NCBI GenBank assembly: GCA_016218805.1
Contig: JACRCW010000035.1
Span: 1 to 64,000, forward strand
Length of the DNA: 64,000 bases
Origin: Deltaproteobacteria bacterium
Lineage (GTDB): Bacteria > Myxococcota > JACRCW01
Direction: 5' to 3'
In this document: one piece after another, positions 9,053-17,920 of the stretch
Position numbering within the stretch: the first letter of the stretch is position 1
How the letters are laid out: each line of letters starts with the position of its first letter
Notes under the pieces: generated by a model
Told to the model about the DNA's origin: nothing
Seen by the model: only the letters and a program-made list of their open reading frames with translations
The model's database searches: none
Position numbers and translations under genes: made by a program

Positions 9053-9934
9053 TCACTCCACGTTCTGGACCTGCTCGCGCAGCCGCTCAATCTCCGCCTT
9101 CATGTCCACCACCAGCGTGGCAATCTCAGCATCCTGGCTCTTGCTCCCCAGCGTGTTGGTCTCCCGGTGCAGTTCCTGGCACAGGAAATCCAGCTTGCGC
9201 CCGGCGGGCTCCTGCCCGGCAGCGAGGGACCGGAAGTGGCTGAAGTGCGCACGCAGGCGCGACAGCTCCTCCGCCACGTCGGCGCGCTCGGCCAGCAGGG
9301 CGCATTCCTGGGCCAGCCGGGCGGGGTCCATCCCCGCGGTACCGGCCAGTTCCAGCACGCGGGCGCGCACGCGCGCCTGCCAGTCCGCCACGGATGACGG
9401 GGCGCGGGCGGCCACGCGTGCGCACAGGGCCTCCAACTGGGTGACGCGGCCCTCCAGGTCCAGGCGCAGCGCCTCGCCCTCGCGCGTGCGCATGCGCTGC
9501 AGGTCCAGCAGGGCGGCGTCCAGCGCCGCTTCCATCGCCGGCCAGCACGCGTCGTCGTCCGCCACCGGTTCCGGGGTGACCAGCGTGTCATGCATGGCGG
9601 CCAGGTCGGACAGTGTGAGTTCCCCGGGCACGCCCAGCGTGCGGCCCAACTCCCGCATTCCCTCAACCAGCGCGCGCGCCAGGGCCAGGTCCACCCGCGC
9701 GCGCACCAGCGGCGCCGCATCCGGGCCGCTCACCACGCTCACCTCCACGCGGCCCCGGGACAACGCCGAGCGCACGCGCGCCGCGGCGCGCACCTCCAAC
9801 GCGGGCAGCCCCGCGGGCAGGCGCACGCGCACGTCCAGGTACTTGTGGTTGACGGTGCGCACTTCAGCCAGGAACGCAAACACCCCTGCGGCGCCCTGGC
9901 CACGTCCCAGCCCGGTCATGCTGCGCAGGGTCAC
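9053..9934 (-). CDS. yicC: YicC/YloC family endoribonuclease
   Basis: 293 residues from a GTG whose bases overlap the stop of the Trm112-like gene (GTGA); an internal ATG lies five codons later. The N terminus MTLRSMTGLGRG and the segment TVNHKYLDVRVRLP are hallmarks of YicC. The C terminus has KLDFLCQELHRETNTLGSKS followed by the helical DUF1732 region with VVDMKAEIERLREQVQNVE. The family includes an RNase described as acting on RyhB-type small RNAs in E. coli; the target here is unknown. The complete motif set makes the family call secure. Confidence 0.93.
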   Translation of the reverse strand: MTLRSMTGLGRGQGAAGVFAFLAEVRTVNHKYLDVRVRLPAGLPALEVRAAARVRSALSRGRVEVSVVSGPDAAPLVRARVDLALARALVEGMRELGRTLGVPGELTLSDLAAMHDTLVTPEPVADDDACWPAMEAALDAALLDLQRMRTREGEALRLDLEGRVTQLEALCARVAARAPSSVADWQARVRARVLELAGTAGMDPARLAQECALLAERADVAEELSRLRAHFSHFRSLAAGQEPAGRKLDFLCQELHRETNTLGSKSQDAEIATLVVDMKAEIERLREQVQNVE

Positions 9935-10137
9935 GGCGACGAACCCAACCCGTGACGCGCGCGCCAGGCAGCCAGCGGCTCGGCCTCCTCCACCAGCATG
10001 ACGGGGATGTCGTCTTCCACGCGGTAGACCAGGCCGCTCTGCTCGCAGATGAGCGCGCCGCGGGCCTCGTCATACTGCAGGCGTGCCTTGCTCTTGGGGC
10101 AGACCAGGATGTCCAGCAATTCCTTGGGGACGGCCAT
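9931..10137 (-). CDS. Trm112-like small protein
   Basis: 68 residues. The pattern (PKELLDILVCPKSKARL...ALICEQSGLVYRVEDDIPVML) is that of the Trm112/YcaR family, whose eukaryotic member activates methyltransferases. The usual zinc-binding CPxC is reduced to a single Cys (VCPKSK), with a second Cys at LICE, so zinc binding is probably lost. The stop overlaps the GTG of yicC, so the two are translationally coupled. A bacterial role, perhaps as a methyltransferase partner, is not established. Confidence 0.85.
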   Translation of the reverse strand: MAVPKELLDILVCPKSKARLQYDEARGALICEQSGLVYRVEDDIPVMLVEEAEPLAAWRARHGLGSSP

Positions 10138-10194
10138 TGGGGTTCCTCCGCGTGGCGGTGCGCGTGTCCTAGCACGCGGCGGTTACGGGAGGCT

Positions 10195-10785
10195 TCAGCG
10201 CTGCGCCAGCCGGGCCGGTCCCCGCGGCGGCGAGGCAAACCCCGCCCACAATTCGGCGGTGGTACGGGCTGGCTGGCCGCCGGTGCGGCCCACCAGATAG
10301 TGGTTGAGCACCTTGTGCGTGCGCGGGTCACGCCGCAGGTGCGGTTGCTCCAGGTTCATCCGCAGCCGCACCACGCCCTGGCGGATGCGGGTGGCCACCA
10401 CCACCGTGCCGTCCGCATCCACGCGCTCCACGACGCCGGTGAGCGTGAGGGGGTCATTGAAGCGGCCATCCGTGTTGGCGTCACAGGTGTCATGGAAGAA
10501 GACCGCGTCACCGCGGGTGGGACGCTTGTGCCGGTGCAGCGTGCCCGCCCGGGCCGCAGCGCGGTAGATGTCCGTGACGCGCGTGCGGGCGTGGGCGGCG
10601 GTGGTGCCGCCCAGGCGCCAGGCATCCACCACCAGGTCCGCGCCACCCTGCTCCGCCGGCGCGGCAACCACGGTTGGCGCGGGCGCCGCGGCCGGGACCG
10701 CGGGGACAGTGAGCCGCGCCGTGGCGCACCCGGCCATCACCGGGAGGGCCACCGCGGCCAGCACTTCCAAGACGTGACGGTCCAC
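10195..10785 (-). CDS. Predicted lipoprotein with degenerate NlpC/CHAP-like core
   Basis: 196 residues from a GTG with GGGAG at normal spacing. The N terminus ends in a lipobox (LPVMAGC), so it is probably lipidated and exported. After a Pro/Ala linker, a domain with VDAWRLGG, RGDAVFFHDT and TGVVERVDADGTVVV resembles the strand order of NlpC/P60 or CHAP hydrolases (GDxVFF followed by a His/Val strand). I cannot see the catalytic Cys or His, so it would be a non-catalytic relative. Function unknown, perhaps cell-wall binding. It sits between Trm112-like and pilin genes on the same strand. Confidence 0.65.
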   Translation of the reverse strand: MDRHVLEVLAAVALPVMAGCATARLTVPAVPAAAPAPTVVAAPAEQGGADLVVDAWRLGGTTAAHARTRVTDIYRAAARAGTLHRHKRPTRGDAVFFHDTCDANTDGRFNDPLTLTGVVERVDADGTVVVATRIRQGVVRLRMNLEQPHLRRDPRTHKVLNHYLVGRTGGQPARTTAELWAGFASPPRGPARLAQR

Positions 10786-10887
10786 GGTCGGCTCCCGGCG
10801 GCGCCAGCCGGCGCCACGCGGAGCACACTACGGCCGCCGGGAAACGGGGCCAAATTCCTGACCGCACTTCCCCGCCCGTAGGACCCG

Positions 10888-11322
10888 CTAATGTTCGCAG
10901 GCGTCGTCGACGACGATGGGCCGCGGGTCAATGGAGGTAATGACCCACTCGTCCGACCCGGCCGTCATGGAGACCCTGGCGACCTCATCCTTGGCACAGG
11001 ACCACCAATCGCCGGCGCCGGTGGTGCATGCGCTCGCCGACCCGGATTCAAGGTAATACTTGTAGCTCTTGGAGATGAGCGTCTTGGGATCCAGGCCCCC
11101 GTACGAGGTCAACTCGGACAGGGTCAAGAAGGTGCCAAACTCGCCGCCGTAGGCCTCCTCCACCAGGAAGATGGCCTTGAGCACTTCCTTGGCGTCCACC
11201 TGTTTGGCGCGGCACTGGAACTTCATGTAGCTGGGGATGGCCATGGCCGCGAGAATGCCGATGATTGCCACGACAATCATCAGCTCAATAAGCGTGAATC
11301 CCTTCCCCTTGCGGCGTTTCAT
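10888..11322 (-). CDS. Type IV pilin / prepilin-like protein
   Basis: 144 residues; GGAGGAAGC immediately precedes the ATG. The N terminus [24 protein letters not shown] is a textbook prepilin peptidase site, with mature Phe1, Glu5 (residue 13) and a hydrophobic assembly helix. The globular part has Cys near residue 44, two at SACTTGAG and WWSC, and one close to the C terminus (DDACEH), consistent with a D-region disulfide. It would be a major or minor pilin, or a pseudopilin. No pilB, pilC, pilD or secretin gene is in the window, so it is an orphan here. Confidence 0.88.
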   Translation of the reverse strand: MKRRKGKGFTLIELMIVVAIIGILAAMAIPSYMKFQCRAKQVDAKEVLKAIFLVEEAYGGEFGTFLTLSELTSYGGLDPKTLISKSYKYYLESGSASACTTGAGDWWSCAKDEVARVSMTAGSDEWVITSIDPRPIVVDDACEH

Positions 11323-11393
11323 GCTTCCTCCCGGGCACCAGCTTGGTGACCATACGCCGGCCCGGAGCGGACGTCACCTCGGGCGGGGCCGCG

Positions 11394-12848
11394 TCAGGCA
11401 GCGACCGGATCCGGGCCACCCGGCTTATCCCGCCGCCGCGGGTCCTCAGGCGGCGGGGTTGACCCGTCATCCCCGCCCGGCCGCTTGTCCGCGCGCAGGA
11501 CAAAGGACACCTGCCCCACCGCCAGCCCGTTCATCTGCTCCACGACGACGTCATACGGGCCCAGGCGCACCCGGTCCCCCACCTGGGCCAGGCGCCCCAG
11601 CAGCATGGTGAGGTGTCCCCCCAGCGTCCCGTTGTCCGGGTCCTGCACGGTGAGGCCCAGCGCCTGGTTGACCTCCGCCAGCGGCGTGGAGCCGTCCACG
11701 CGCACCATCCCCTTGCCCATGCCCTGGATCAGCGGCGTTTCTTCGTCAAACTCGTCCTGGATGGGGCCCACCAGCGCCTCCAGCACGTCTTCCAGGGTGA
11801 GCAGGCCCACCGTGCCACCGTATTCGTCCACCACCACGGCCTGGTGCGTGCGCGTGCGCTGGAACTCCTTGAGCGCGTTGGACAGCGTCAGCAACTCCGG
11901 CATGTACTTGGGCTTCCGGGCAAGACTCCGCAGCTCCGGCTCCGCGGGTGCCGCCCCCGTGGGCACCTTGGGCAGGATGCGCTTCTCCAGCAGGTCCCGC
12001 AGGTGCACCATGCCGCGAACGTGATCCAGGTCCCCATCGCACAGGGGGAAGCGGGTGAAACCGCTCTCCAGCACGGTCTGCAGGTTGGCCTGCATGGAGC
12101 GCTGCGTGTTGAGGAACGCCACCTCGCCGCGGGGGACCATGACCTCACGCACCAGCCGGTGGCTGAAGTCCAGCGCGCGGGACACCACATCCTTCTCCGC
12201 GCGTGACATGGCGCCGTCCTGGTCCGCGGACTGGTTGAGGATCATCTTGAGCTCCGCGCCCGAATGGACCTCCTTGTGTGACGTGGCCGGATCCACACCC
12301 ATGGCGCGGCACAGCGCGTTGGACGCTGAGTTGAGGCCCCAGATGGCCGGCCAGGCCAGCCCGTGGATGAGCCGCATGGGGAACGCGCTCTGCAGGACCA
12401 GCGCCTCCGCCTTGCTGATGGCCAGCACCTTGGGCGCCTGTTCGCCCACCACAATGTGCAGCGCGGTGATGATGGCAAACCCGATGGCGAAGCTGGCCAC
12501 CGGCGCGTAGCCAGCCACCTCCGCGCCTCCCAGGGCCAGCAGCGGGTCCAGCCACGGCCGCAGCAGCGCGGCCACCGCCGGCTCACCCACCCAGCCCAGC
12601 CCCAGGCTGGCCGCCGTGACGCCCAGCTGGCAGGCCGACAGGTAGCTGTCCAGCTGCGTGTGGATGCCCAGGGCGTCCCGCGCCCGGTAGCTGCCGTCCC
12701 GGGCAAGCTCCTCCAGGCGGGTGCGGCGCACCCGCACCAGCGCAAACTCCACCGCCACAAAGAACGCGTTGATGACAATCAGCACACCCGCGAGCCCGAC
12801 GCGCGCGGTCACCGACATAGAAGAGAACAACTCCACGTGGTCATTCAT
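11394..12848 (-). CDS. CNNM/DUF21-CBS-CorC (HlyC) membrane protein
   Basis: 484 residues from the ATG at 12848. It has an N-terminal DUF21 transmembrane domain (AGVLIVINAFFVAVEFALV; QLGVTAASLGLGWVGEP; IITALHIVVGEQAPK), then a CBS pair (MVPRGEVAFLNTQ; HQAVVVDEYGGTVGLLTLED) and a C-terminal CorC_HlyC domain (RVDGSTPLAEVNQALGL). Family members act in Mg2+ or Na+ transport across the inner membrane, with CBS domains sensing nucleotides. The old name hemolysin is misleading. A possible -10 box (TACAAT) lies on this strand at 12915-12910. Confidence 0.9.
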   Translation of the reverse strand: MNDHVELFSSMSVTARVGLAGVLIVINAFFVAVEFALVRVRRTRLEELARDGSYRARDALGIHTQLDSYLSACQLGVTAASLGLGWVGEPAVAALLRPWLDPLLALGGAEVAGYAPVASFAIGFAIITALHIVVGEQAPKVLAISKAEALVLQSAFPMRLIHGLAWPAIWGLNSASNALCRAMGVDPATSHKEVHSGAELKMILNQSADQDGAMSRAEKDVVSRALDFSHRLVREVMVPRGEVAFLNTQRSMQANLQTVLESGFTRFPLCDGDLDHVRGMVHLRDLLEKRILPKVPTGAAPAEPELRSLARKPKYMPELLTLSNALKEFQRTRTHQAVVVDEYGGTVGLLTLEDVLEALVGPIQDEFDEETPLIQGMGKGMVRVDGSTPLAEVNQALGLTVQDPDNGTLGGHLTMLLGRLAQVGDRVRLGPYDVVVEQMNGLAVGQVSFVLRADKRPGGDDGSTPPPEDPRRRDKPGGPDPVAA

Positions 12849-13127
12849 GGCTGCCGCCGCATGGCCGGATGGCGGGCTTGGTAGGTCTTGGGGCCCATGG
12901 GTTCCACACATTGTAGGCCAACGCGGTCGGGTTGGCCGGATGGCCCGCAGTGATGGGTCGCGGCGGGTGGAATATTAAGTCAATACAATGCGTTGACGCG
13001 GCAAGCGATCATGGTTGCGGCCCCGCTTGGCCCGTGATCCCGAGGCGGGTTGAGGGCGCCTGCACCCGCGGGTAGGGGTGCGGGCACACGCTGCGGACGC
13101 CCGCGGCGGCCCAGGAGTCCCCGGTCC
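12849..13127. promoter_or_regulatory. Divergent intergenic region with candidate -10 boxes and an AT-rich island
   Basis: This 279-bp gap separates the minus-strand CNNM gene from the plus-strand radical SAM gene. Two TACAAT sequences suit divergent -10 elements: minus strand at 12915-12910 and plus strand at 12984-12989. The plus box lies in an unusually AT-rich stretch (12971-12989), followed by TTGAC, with GTCAA on its other side (GTCAA 12979-12983, TTGAC 12993-12997). No good -35 could be placed for either box. The 12-mer TGGCCGGATGGC occurs twice (12862-12873 and 12933-12944). Regulatory role is inferred. Confidence 0.35.
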
Positions 13128-13790
13128 GTGGCCATTGCGTACGTCTATGACGGCAAGTTGTACCTGGCGGCCAGCCGGCATTGCACGCTGGCGTGTTCGT
13201 TCTGCCCCAAGGTGCACGGGCAGTGGAACGTGGCCGGCAATGACATGAGCCGTGACCAGGAGCCCACCGCCTCCCAACTGCTGGCGGCGGTGGATGCGCT
13301 GGGCGTACCCACCTCCATGGAGGCGGCGTTTGTGGGCCTGGGCGAGCCCACCTTCCGCCTGGACGTGGTGTGCGAGGTGGGCCGCACCCTGCGCCAGCGC
13401 GGCCACCGCGTGCGGCTGGTCACCGACGGGCTGGCCAACCTGCGCGCCGGGAAGGACGTCACGCCGGCGCTGGAGGGATGCGTGGACGAGGTGAACGTCT
13501 CCCTCAACGCGCCTGACGGCGCCAGCTACGCGCGCCTGTGCCCCAACCGCTACGGGCCCGCGGCGCATGCCGCCGTGTGCGCGTTCATCCGCACCGCGCA
13601 GGCGCGGCTCCCGTGCGTGGTGGCCACGGTGGTGGCGGCGCCGGGCGTGGATGTGGACGCGTGCCGCGCGCTGGGGCGCACGCTGGGGGTGCCCGTGCGG
13701 GTCCGGCCGTATTTTGACCCCGTCACCGGGTCACCGCATGAGCAGGGAACGGAACTTCTCCCCGCGCGCGGGAGCCAGGACCGGGCATGA
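13128..13790 (+). CDS. Radical SAM protein, TatD-associated type
   Basis: 220 residues from a GTG, with AGGAG ten bases upstream. The N terminus reads YVYDGKLYLAASRHC, and the cluster motif is C19-x3-C23-x2-C26 (CTLACSFC), which would bind the [4Fe-4S] cluster and S-adenosylmethionine. GLGEPTFR matches the GGE-like SAM-contact strand, and EVNVSLNAPDG the later barrel strands. Size and N terminus fit the small TatD-linked radical SAM family (named from memory), whose reaction is unknown. No tatD gene is visible here. The stop overlaps the ATG of an FAD oxidoreductase, so the pair is probably one functional unit. Confidence 0.8.
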   Translation: MAIAYVYDGKLYLAASRHCTLACSFCPKVHGQWNVAGNDMSRDQEPTASQLLAAVDALGVPTSMEAAFVGLGEPTFRLDVVCEVGRTLRQRGHRVRLVTDGLANLRAGKDVTPALEGCVDEVNVSLNAPDGASYARLCPNRYGPAAHAAVCAFIRTAQARLPCVVATVVAAPGVDVDACRALGRTLGVPVRVRPYFDPVTGSPHEQGTELLPARGSQDRA

Positions 13791-14905
13791 GCGGGGAAAC
13801 GGTGGTGGTGGTGGGTGGCGGCATTGCCGGGCTGGCCACGGCGTGGCAGCTGGCGCGCCTGGGCGCGCGGGTGTGCCTGGTGGAGATGGAGCCCGCGGCC
13901 GCCACGCACGCCTCCGGCCGCAACGCGGCCATCTTCCGCTCCGTGGACATGCATCCGGACACCGCGGGCCTGGCCACCCGCAGCCGAGCGCTGCTGAACG
14001 ACCTGGGCGTGCCCGGCGCACTGCGCGCCCGCGGCGTGCTGCTTTTGGGTCCGGAGGACCGGGTGGACGCGCTGGCGACACGCGCCCGGGAGCACACGGT
14101 GCGTCACGAACGCCTGGATCCGAACGGGTGTGCGCGCCGCGCGCCGCTGGTGGCGGGGGGCGGCGGCACCGGCGGGCTGTGGGTGCCGGGCGACGGTGTC
14201 CTGGATGTGCACGCCGTGGTGCAGGCGCTGCTCGGGCGATTGCGGGCGGCGGGGGCGGAGGTCCTGCTGGGCTGCCCGGTGGCGTTGTCCGTGACGCCGG
14301 GCGGCGCCCAGGTGCGCCTTGCCGACGGGACGGTGCGCCAGGGCGGCGCGGTGGTGCTCGCCGCAGGGGCCTGGTCTTCGGCGCTGGCCGGCCGCGCCGG
14401 ACTGGGGCTCCCGCTGCGGGCCATGCGGCGCCACCTGGCCCATCTGGGTGGCGTGGAGAATGTGGACGCGGAGCACCCGGTGGTCTGGGGCACCGGGCCG
14501 GATGAGGTCTACTTCCGTCCGGAATCAGGCGGTCTGCTGGCAAGCCCGTGTGACGAAGCGGAGGGACCGCCCGGGGAGCCGCCCATTGATGAGACGGTGG
14601 CCGCGCTGCTGGCGGAGCGGCTGGGCCGGCTGGCCCCCGCGGTGGCGGGAGCGCAGTTGCGGCGGCTGTGGACGTGTCAGCGGACGTTCGCGCCGGACCG
14701 GGAGTTTGTGCTGGGTCCGGACCCGCGCGCCCCGTCCGTGGTGTGGGCCACCGGCCTGGGCGGCCGTGGCATGACGTGCGGACTGGCGCTGGGTGAGCTG
14801 GCGGCGCGCGCCGCGCTGGGGCTGGCGCCGGCTCCCGCGGCGATGCTGCCTGGGCGGCTGCTGCCGCCGGCGCCAGGTGCGGATGGCGTGGCCGCAGGCG
14901 GCTGA
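13787..14905 (+). CDS. FAD-dependent oxidoreductase, D-amino-acid/glycine oxidase (DAO) superfamily
   Basis: 372 residues. An N-terminal Rossmann motif VVVVGGGIAGLATAWQLARLG, with the acidic LVEME at the end of beta-2, binds FAD. A DAO-type substrate region follows (DGVLDVHAVVQALL; VVLAAGAWSSAL), and the C-terminal FAD closure is VVWATGLGGRGMTCGLALGE. This resembles D-arginine dehydrogenase and sarcosine/glycine oxidases, which oxidise amines or amino acids. The substrate cannot be told. Its ATG overlaps the stop of the radical SAM gene by four bases. Confidence 0.85.
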   Translation: MSGETVVVVGGGIAGLATAWQLARLGARVCLVEMEPAAATHASGRNAAIFRSVDMHPDTAGLATRSRALLNDLGVPGALRARGVLLLGPEDRVDALATRAREHTVRHERLDPNGCARRAPLVAGGGGTGGLWVPGDGVLDVHAVVQALLGRLRAAGAEVLLGCPVALSVTPGGAQVRLADGTVRQGGAVVLAAGAWSSALAGRAGLGLPLRAMRRHLAHLGGVENVDAEHPVVWGTGPDEVYFRPESGGLLASPCDEAEGPPGEPPIDETVAALLAERLGRLAPAVAGAQLRRLWTCQRTFAPDREFVLGPDPRAPSVVWATGLGGRGMTCGLALGELAARAALGLAPAPAAMLPGRLLPPAPGADGVAAGG

Positions 14906-14916
14906 CGAGCGGCGCC

Positions 14917-17916
14917 TCAGTCCACCTCGCGCGTGACGCGTGCGCCGTCCGCGGTGCGCTCCACGTGCAGCCGTGCGGGCAGGCGCGCGCACATCTCCGG
15001 CAGGTGGCTGACCACACCCACCATGCGGCCACTGGACTGCAGCGCCTCCAGCGCCTGGGTCGCCTGGTCCAGCATCTCCGGGTCCAGCGTGCCAAAGCCC
15101 TCGTCAATGAACAGGCTGTCCAGCGCCGTGGCGCCGCGCGCGCGCTGCACCTGCTGGGACAGTTCCAGCGCCAGCGCCAGTGACGCCAGGAACGTTTCGC
15201 CCCCGCTGAGGGTGGATGCCGGCCGCCGTTCGCCCGCGTGGTCATGGTCCACCACCAGGAACTCGTCGTCCTCCAGCGCCAGGCCATAGCGGCCGGTCAG
15301 CGTGCCCAGCCGCAGGGAGGCGCCGGCCACCAGCGCCTCAAACGTCTCCCGCAGGACGTACGCCTGGAACCGGTCGGAGCGCAGGTCCTCGGCGAGAACC
15401 GCGTGGACGGACGCTTCGGCGCGGGCGGTGGCCAGTTCCCCGTGCAGCGCGCCCGCCCGGGCCGCGCGGGATGCGGCCTCGCGGGCCTCCGCCTCAGCGC
15501 GGCCCTGTTGGACCAGCAGTTCCTGCAGGCGCGCCCGCGCGGCGTCCACCGCCCGCGCCGCCTGGTCCACCGCGTCCGACGACACCTCCCGTGCGCCGCG
15601 GGCCACCGCGTCCGCCTGGCGCGCGCTGGCCACAGCGAGCCCCTCCGCATGCTGACGGACCCGGACCTCCAGCGCCTGCCGCGTCTCCGGCGACACCAAC
15701 GCCTGCAGTGCGTCGTGCGCGGACGCCAGGCCCGCCCGGAGCGCCGCCTGCTCCGCGGCCGCGCGGGCATCCGCCGCTTCCCGCCGGACCAGGTCCACCC
15801 GCTCCGCCAGGGTGCGCGCCCGGCTGGCGGCCTGCTGCTCAACCGCAGCGGCGCGGTGCGCGGCTTCGTGGGCGGCACGCTCCCGGGCGGCCAGGGCCTC
15901 CAGCCGCACCGCCACCTCGGCCCGCTCCGCCTCCACGTCATCCCGCGTGGTCACGCGGGCCACCTCCGCCGTGGCCCGGGCATGTTCCGCGCGCGCGTCC
16001 TCCTCGGAGCGCGCCAGCGCGTCGCGCCGCTCGCGCACGTGCTCCACCTCCTGGTCCGCGCGCGCCCGCGCGTGTGCCGCGTCCTGGTGCGCGCGGGTGG
16101 CGGCCTGCACGCGCTCCCGCGCCACGGCGCGCCGGTGGACCCTTTCCTCCAGCGCGGCCCACGCCTCCTCCACCTCCTGGGGCCGGCGGCCCTCCAGCCG
16201 CGCGCGCAGCGCTTCCACGGCCGCGCGCGTGCGCTCGACGGTCTGCTGGCGCTCCTCAAGCAACGCCCCCGCCGCCGCCAGGCTGGCGCGCCGCAATCCC
16301 GCCTCCTGCTGCAGCGTGTCGCTGCGCCCCACCGCCTCCGCGCAGCGCGCCTCGGCGGCCCGCGCCGCGCCGTCTCCGGGCTCGGCCGCGTCGGCGTCAC
16401 GCAGGGCGCCCACCGCTGCACCGCACACCGGGCAGGCCGCGCCGGGCACCAGCGTGGCGCGCAGCGCAGCCGCCGCGGCGTGCGCGCGCAGGTGGTCGCG
16501 GGCCGTCCGCGCCTCGTCCGCGGCGCGCTCACCGGCGCGCGCGGCCTCCTCCGCGCGCTGGCATTGCGCGGCCTCCTGTTCATGCCGGGCGCGGGCGTCC
16601 TCCCGCGCGCCCTCTGCAGCCGCGAGCGCGCCCGAGGTGCGCGCCAGCTCCGCCACCACGCCGCGCAGCGGGTCCAGGCGCTCCCGTTCCGCCGCGGGAT
16701 CATCCCCGGGGTCCAGCGCCCGCTGCTCCGTTTCAAGCGCCGCGTGCGCACGCGTGGCAGCCAGGCCCGCGCGCTCCTGCGCGGCCTCGGCCTCCCGCAG
16801 CGCGTCCTGGGCCGCCGCCCGTTCCCGCCGCAGCCCGAACAGCCGCTCCCACGCCCGGTCACGCGCGGCCAGAAAGCCGCGGAGCGAATCCAGCGCCGCC
16901 ACGCGCGCCCGCAAGCCCGGCAGCGCCTGCGCGTCCCGCTCCACGTCCGCCAGCGCGTCCTCCGCCCGGGCGGACTCCGCGCGCAGGGCACGCAGCTCCG
17001 CTTCGGTGGTGACCAGGTCCGCTTCCGCGGCGGCGCACGCACCGGCCGCCCGCTGGTCCGCTTCCAGCACCCCGCGGCAGGGCTCGGCGCGCGCGGCACC
17101 CTCAAGCCGCCGCCCCGCCTCCAGGACGGCGGCCGCGTCCTCGGCGGCCGCGCGCAGCGTCGCACGCGCCGCGCACAGCACCTCAAACGCCGCGCGCGCG
17201 CGCGCCAACCCCTCGTGCGCCGCCTGGAGTTGTTCCACCTCGGCGGACGCCGCGGCCACCTGGCCCGCCAGCGCCGTCACGCGCGCCGCCGCCGCCGCGG
17301 CGGTCTCCGGCGTGGCCCCGCCCAGGTCCCCCTCCAGGCGCGCCTGCAACTGCACCGCGGGGGCCGCCGCCGCCGCACGCCGGCGCTCCGCCGCCTGGCG
17401 CATCGCCTCAAACTGACCCACCCCCACGAGGTCTCGCAGGATCGCGCGGCGCTCCCGGCCGCTGCTTCCCAGGAACCGCGCGAATTCACCCTGTGGCAGC
17501 AGCACGGCCTGGAGAAACGCCTCACACGGCAGGCCCAGCAGCGCGCCAATGTGCTCACCCACCGCGTCCGCGCCCGACGCCACCGTGCGCGGCGCCTCCG
17601 GGCCCGTGACGTCCTCCAGCACCGCGTCCCCCGCACGCGCGCGCCGTGCCGTGCGGGACACGCGCCAGGTCCGTCCCTGCGCTTCAAACTCGAGACACAC
17701 CGCCATGCGGTCCCGGCCCAGCGTGATGATGTCTTTGTGCACGTGGCCCAGCCGCGGCACGCGCCCGTACAGCGCAAACACCAGCGCATCCAGCAGGCTG
17801 GACTTGCCCGCGCCGGTGGCGCCGCTGATGGCAAACAGGGTCAGCCCGCGGAAGTCCACCTCCTGCCGCACGGCAAAACAGGCGAATCCCTCCAGGGACA
17901 GCTGCACCGGCCGCAC
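14917..17916 (-). CDS. sbcC: SbcC/Rad50-type SMC nuclease subunit
   Basis: 999 residues from a GTG located four bases after the sbcD stop; the frame is open further upstream only as a shadow of sbcD. The N-terminal ATPase half has Walker A GATGAGKSS (residues 32-40). Long Ala/Arg/Glu-rich coiled coils follow on both sides of a zinc hook CPVC at residues 495-498, almost exactly central. The C-terminal half has the signature LSGGETFLASLALALELSQ and Walker B SLFIDEGFGTLD. With SbcD it forms the ATP-dependent nuclease that opens hairpins and protein-blocked DNA ends. Operonic with sbcD. Confidence 0.93.
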   Translation of the reverse strand: MRPVQLSLEGFACFAVRQEVDFRGLTLFAISGATGAGKSSLLDALVFALYGRVPRLGHVHKDIITLGRDRMAVCLEFEAQGRTWRVSRTARRARAGDAVLEDVTGPEAPRTVASGADAVGEHIGALLGLPCEAFLQAVLLPQGEFARFLGSSGRERRAILRDLVGVGQFEAMRQAAERRRAAAAAPAVQLQARLEGDLGGATPETAAAAAARVTALAGQVAAASAEVEQLQAAHEGLARARAAFEVLCAARATLRAAAEDAAAVLEAGRRLEGAARAEPCRGVLEADQRAAGACAAAEADLVTTEAELRALRAESARAEDALADVERDAQALPGLRARVAALDSLRGFLAARDRAWERLFGLRRERAAAQDALREAEAAQERAGLAATRAHAALETEQRALDPGDDPAAERERLDPLRGVVAELARTSGALAAAEGAREDARARHEQEAAQCQRAEEAARAGERAADEARTARDHLRAHAAAAALRATLVPGAACPVCGAAVGALRDADAAEPGDGAARAAEARCAEAVGRSDTLQQEAGLRRASLAAAGALLEERQQTVERTRAAVEALRARLEGRRPQEVEEAWAALEERVHRRAVARERVQAATRAHQDAAHARARADQEVEHVRERRDALARSEEDARAEHARATAEVARVTTRDDVEAERAEVAVRLEALAARERAAHEAAHRAAAVEQQAASRARTLAERVDLVRREAADARAAAEQAALRAGLASAHDALQALVSPETRQALEVRVRQHAEGLAVASARQADAVARGAREVSSDAVDQAARAVDAARARLQELLVQQGRAEAEAREAASRAARAGALHGELATARAEASVHAVLAEDLRSDRFQAYVLRETFEALVAGASLRLGTLTGRYGLALEDDEFLVVDHDHAGERRPASTLSGGETFLASLALALELSQQVQRARGATALDSLFIDEGFGTLDPEMLDQATQALEALQSSGRMVGVVSHLPEMCARLPARLHVERTADGARVTREVD

Positions 17917-17920
17917 GACG

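Noticed and set aside
11336..11348. CACCA-GCT-TGGTG inverted repeat just before the pilin ribosome site
   Set aside because: Five-bp arms only; too short to claim as operator or leader.
12862..12944. TGGCCGGATGGC direct repeat upstream of the CNNM gene as binding site
   Set aside because: Only two copies, GC-rich sequence and no promoter relation; listed only as an observation in the region entry.
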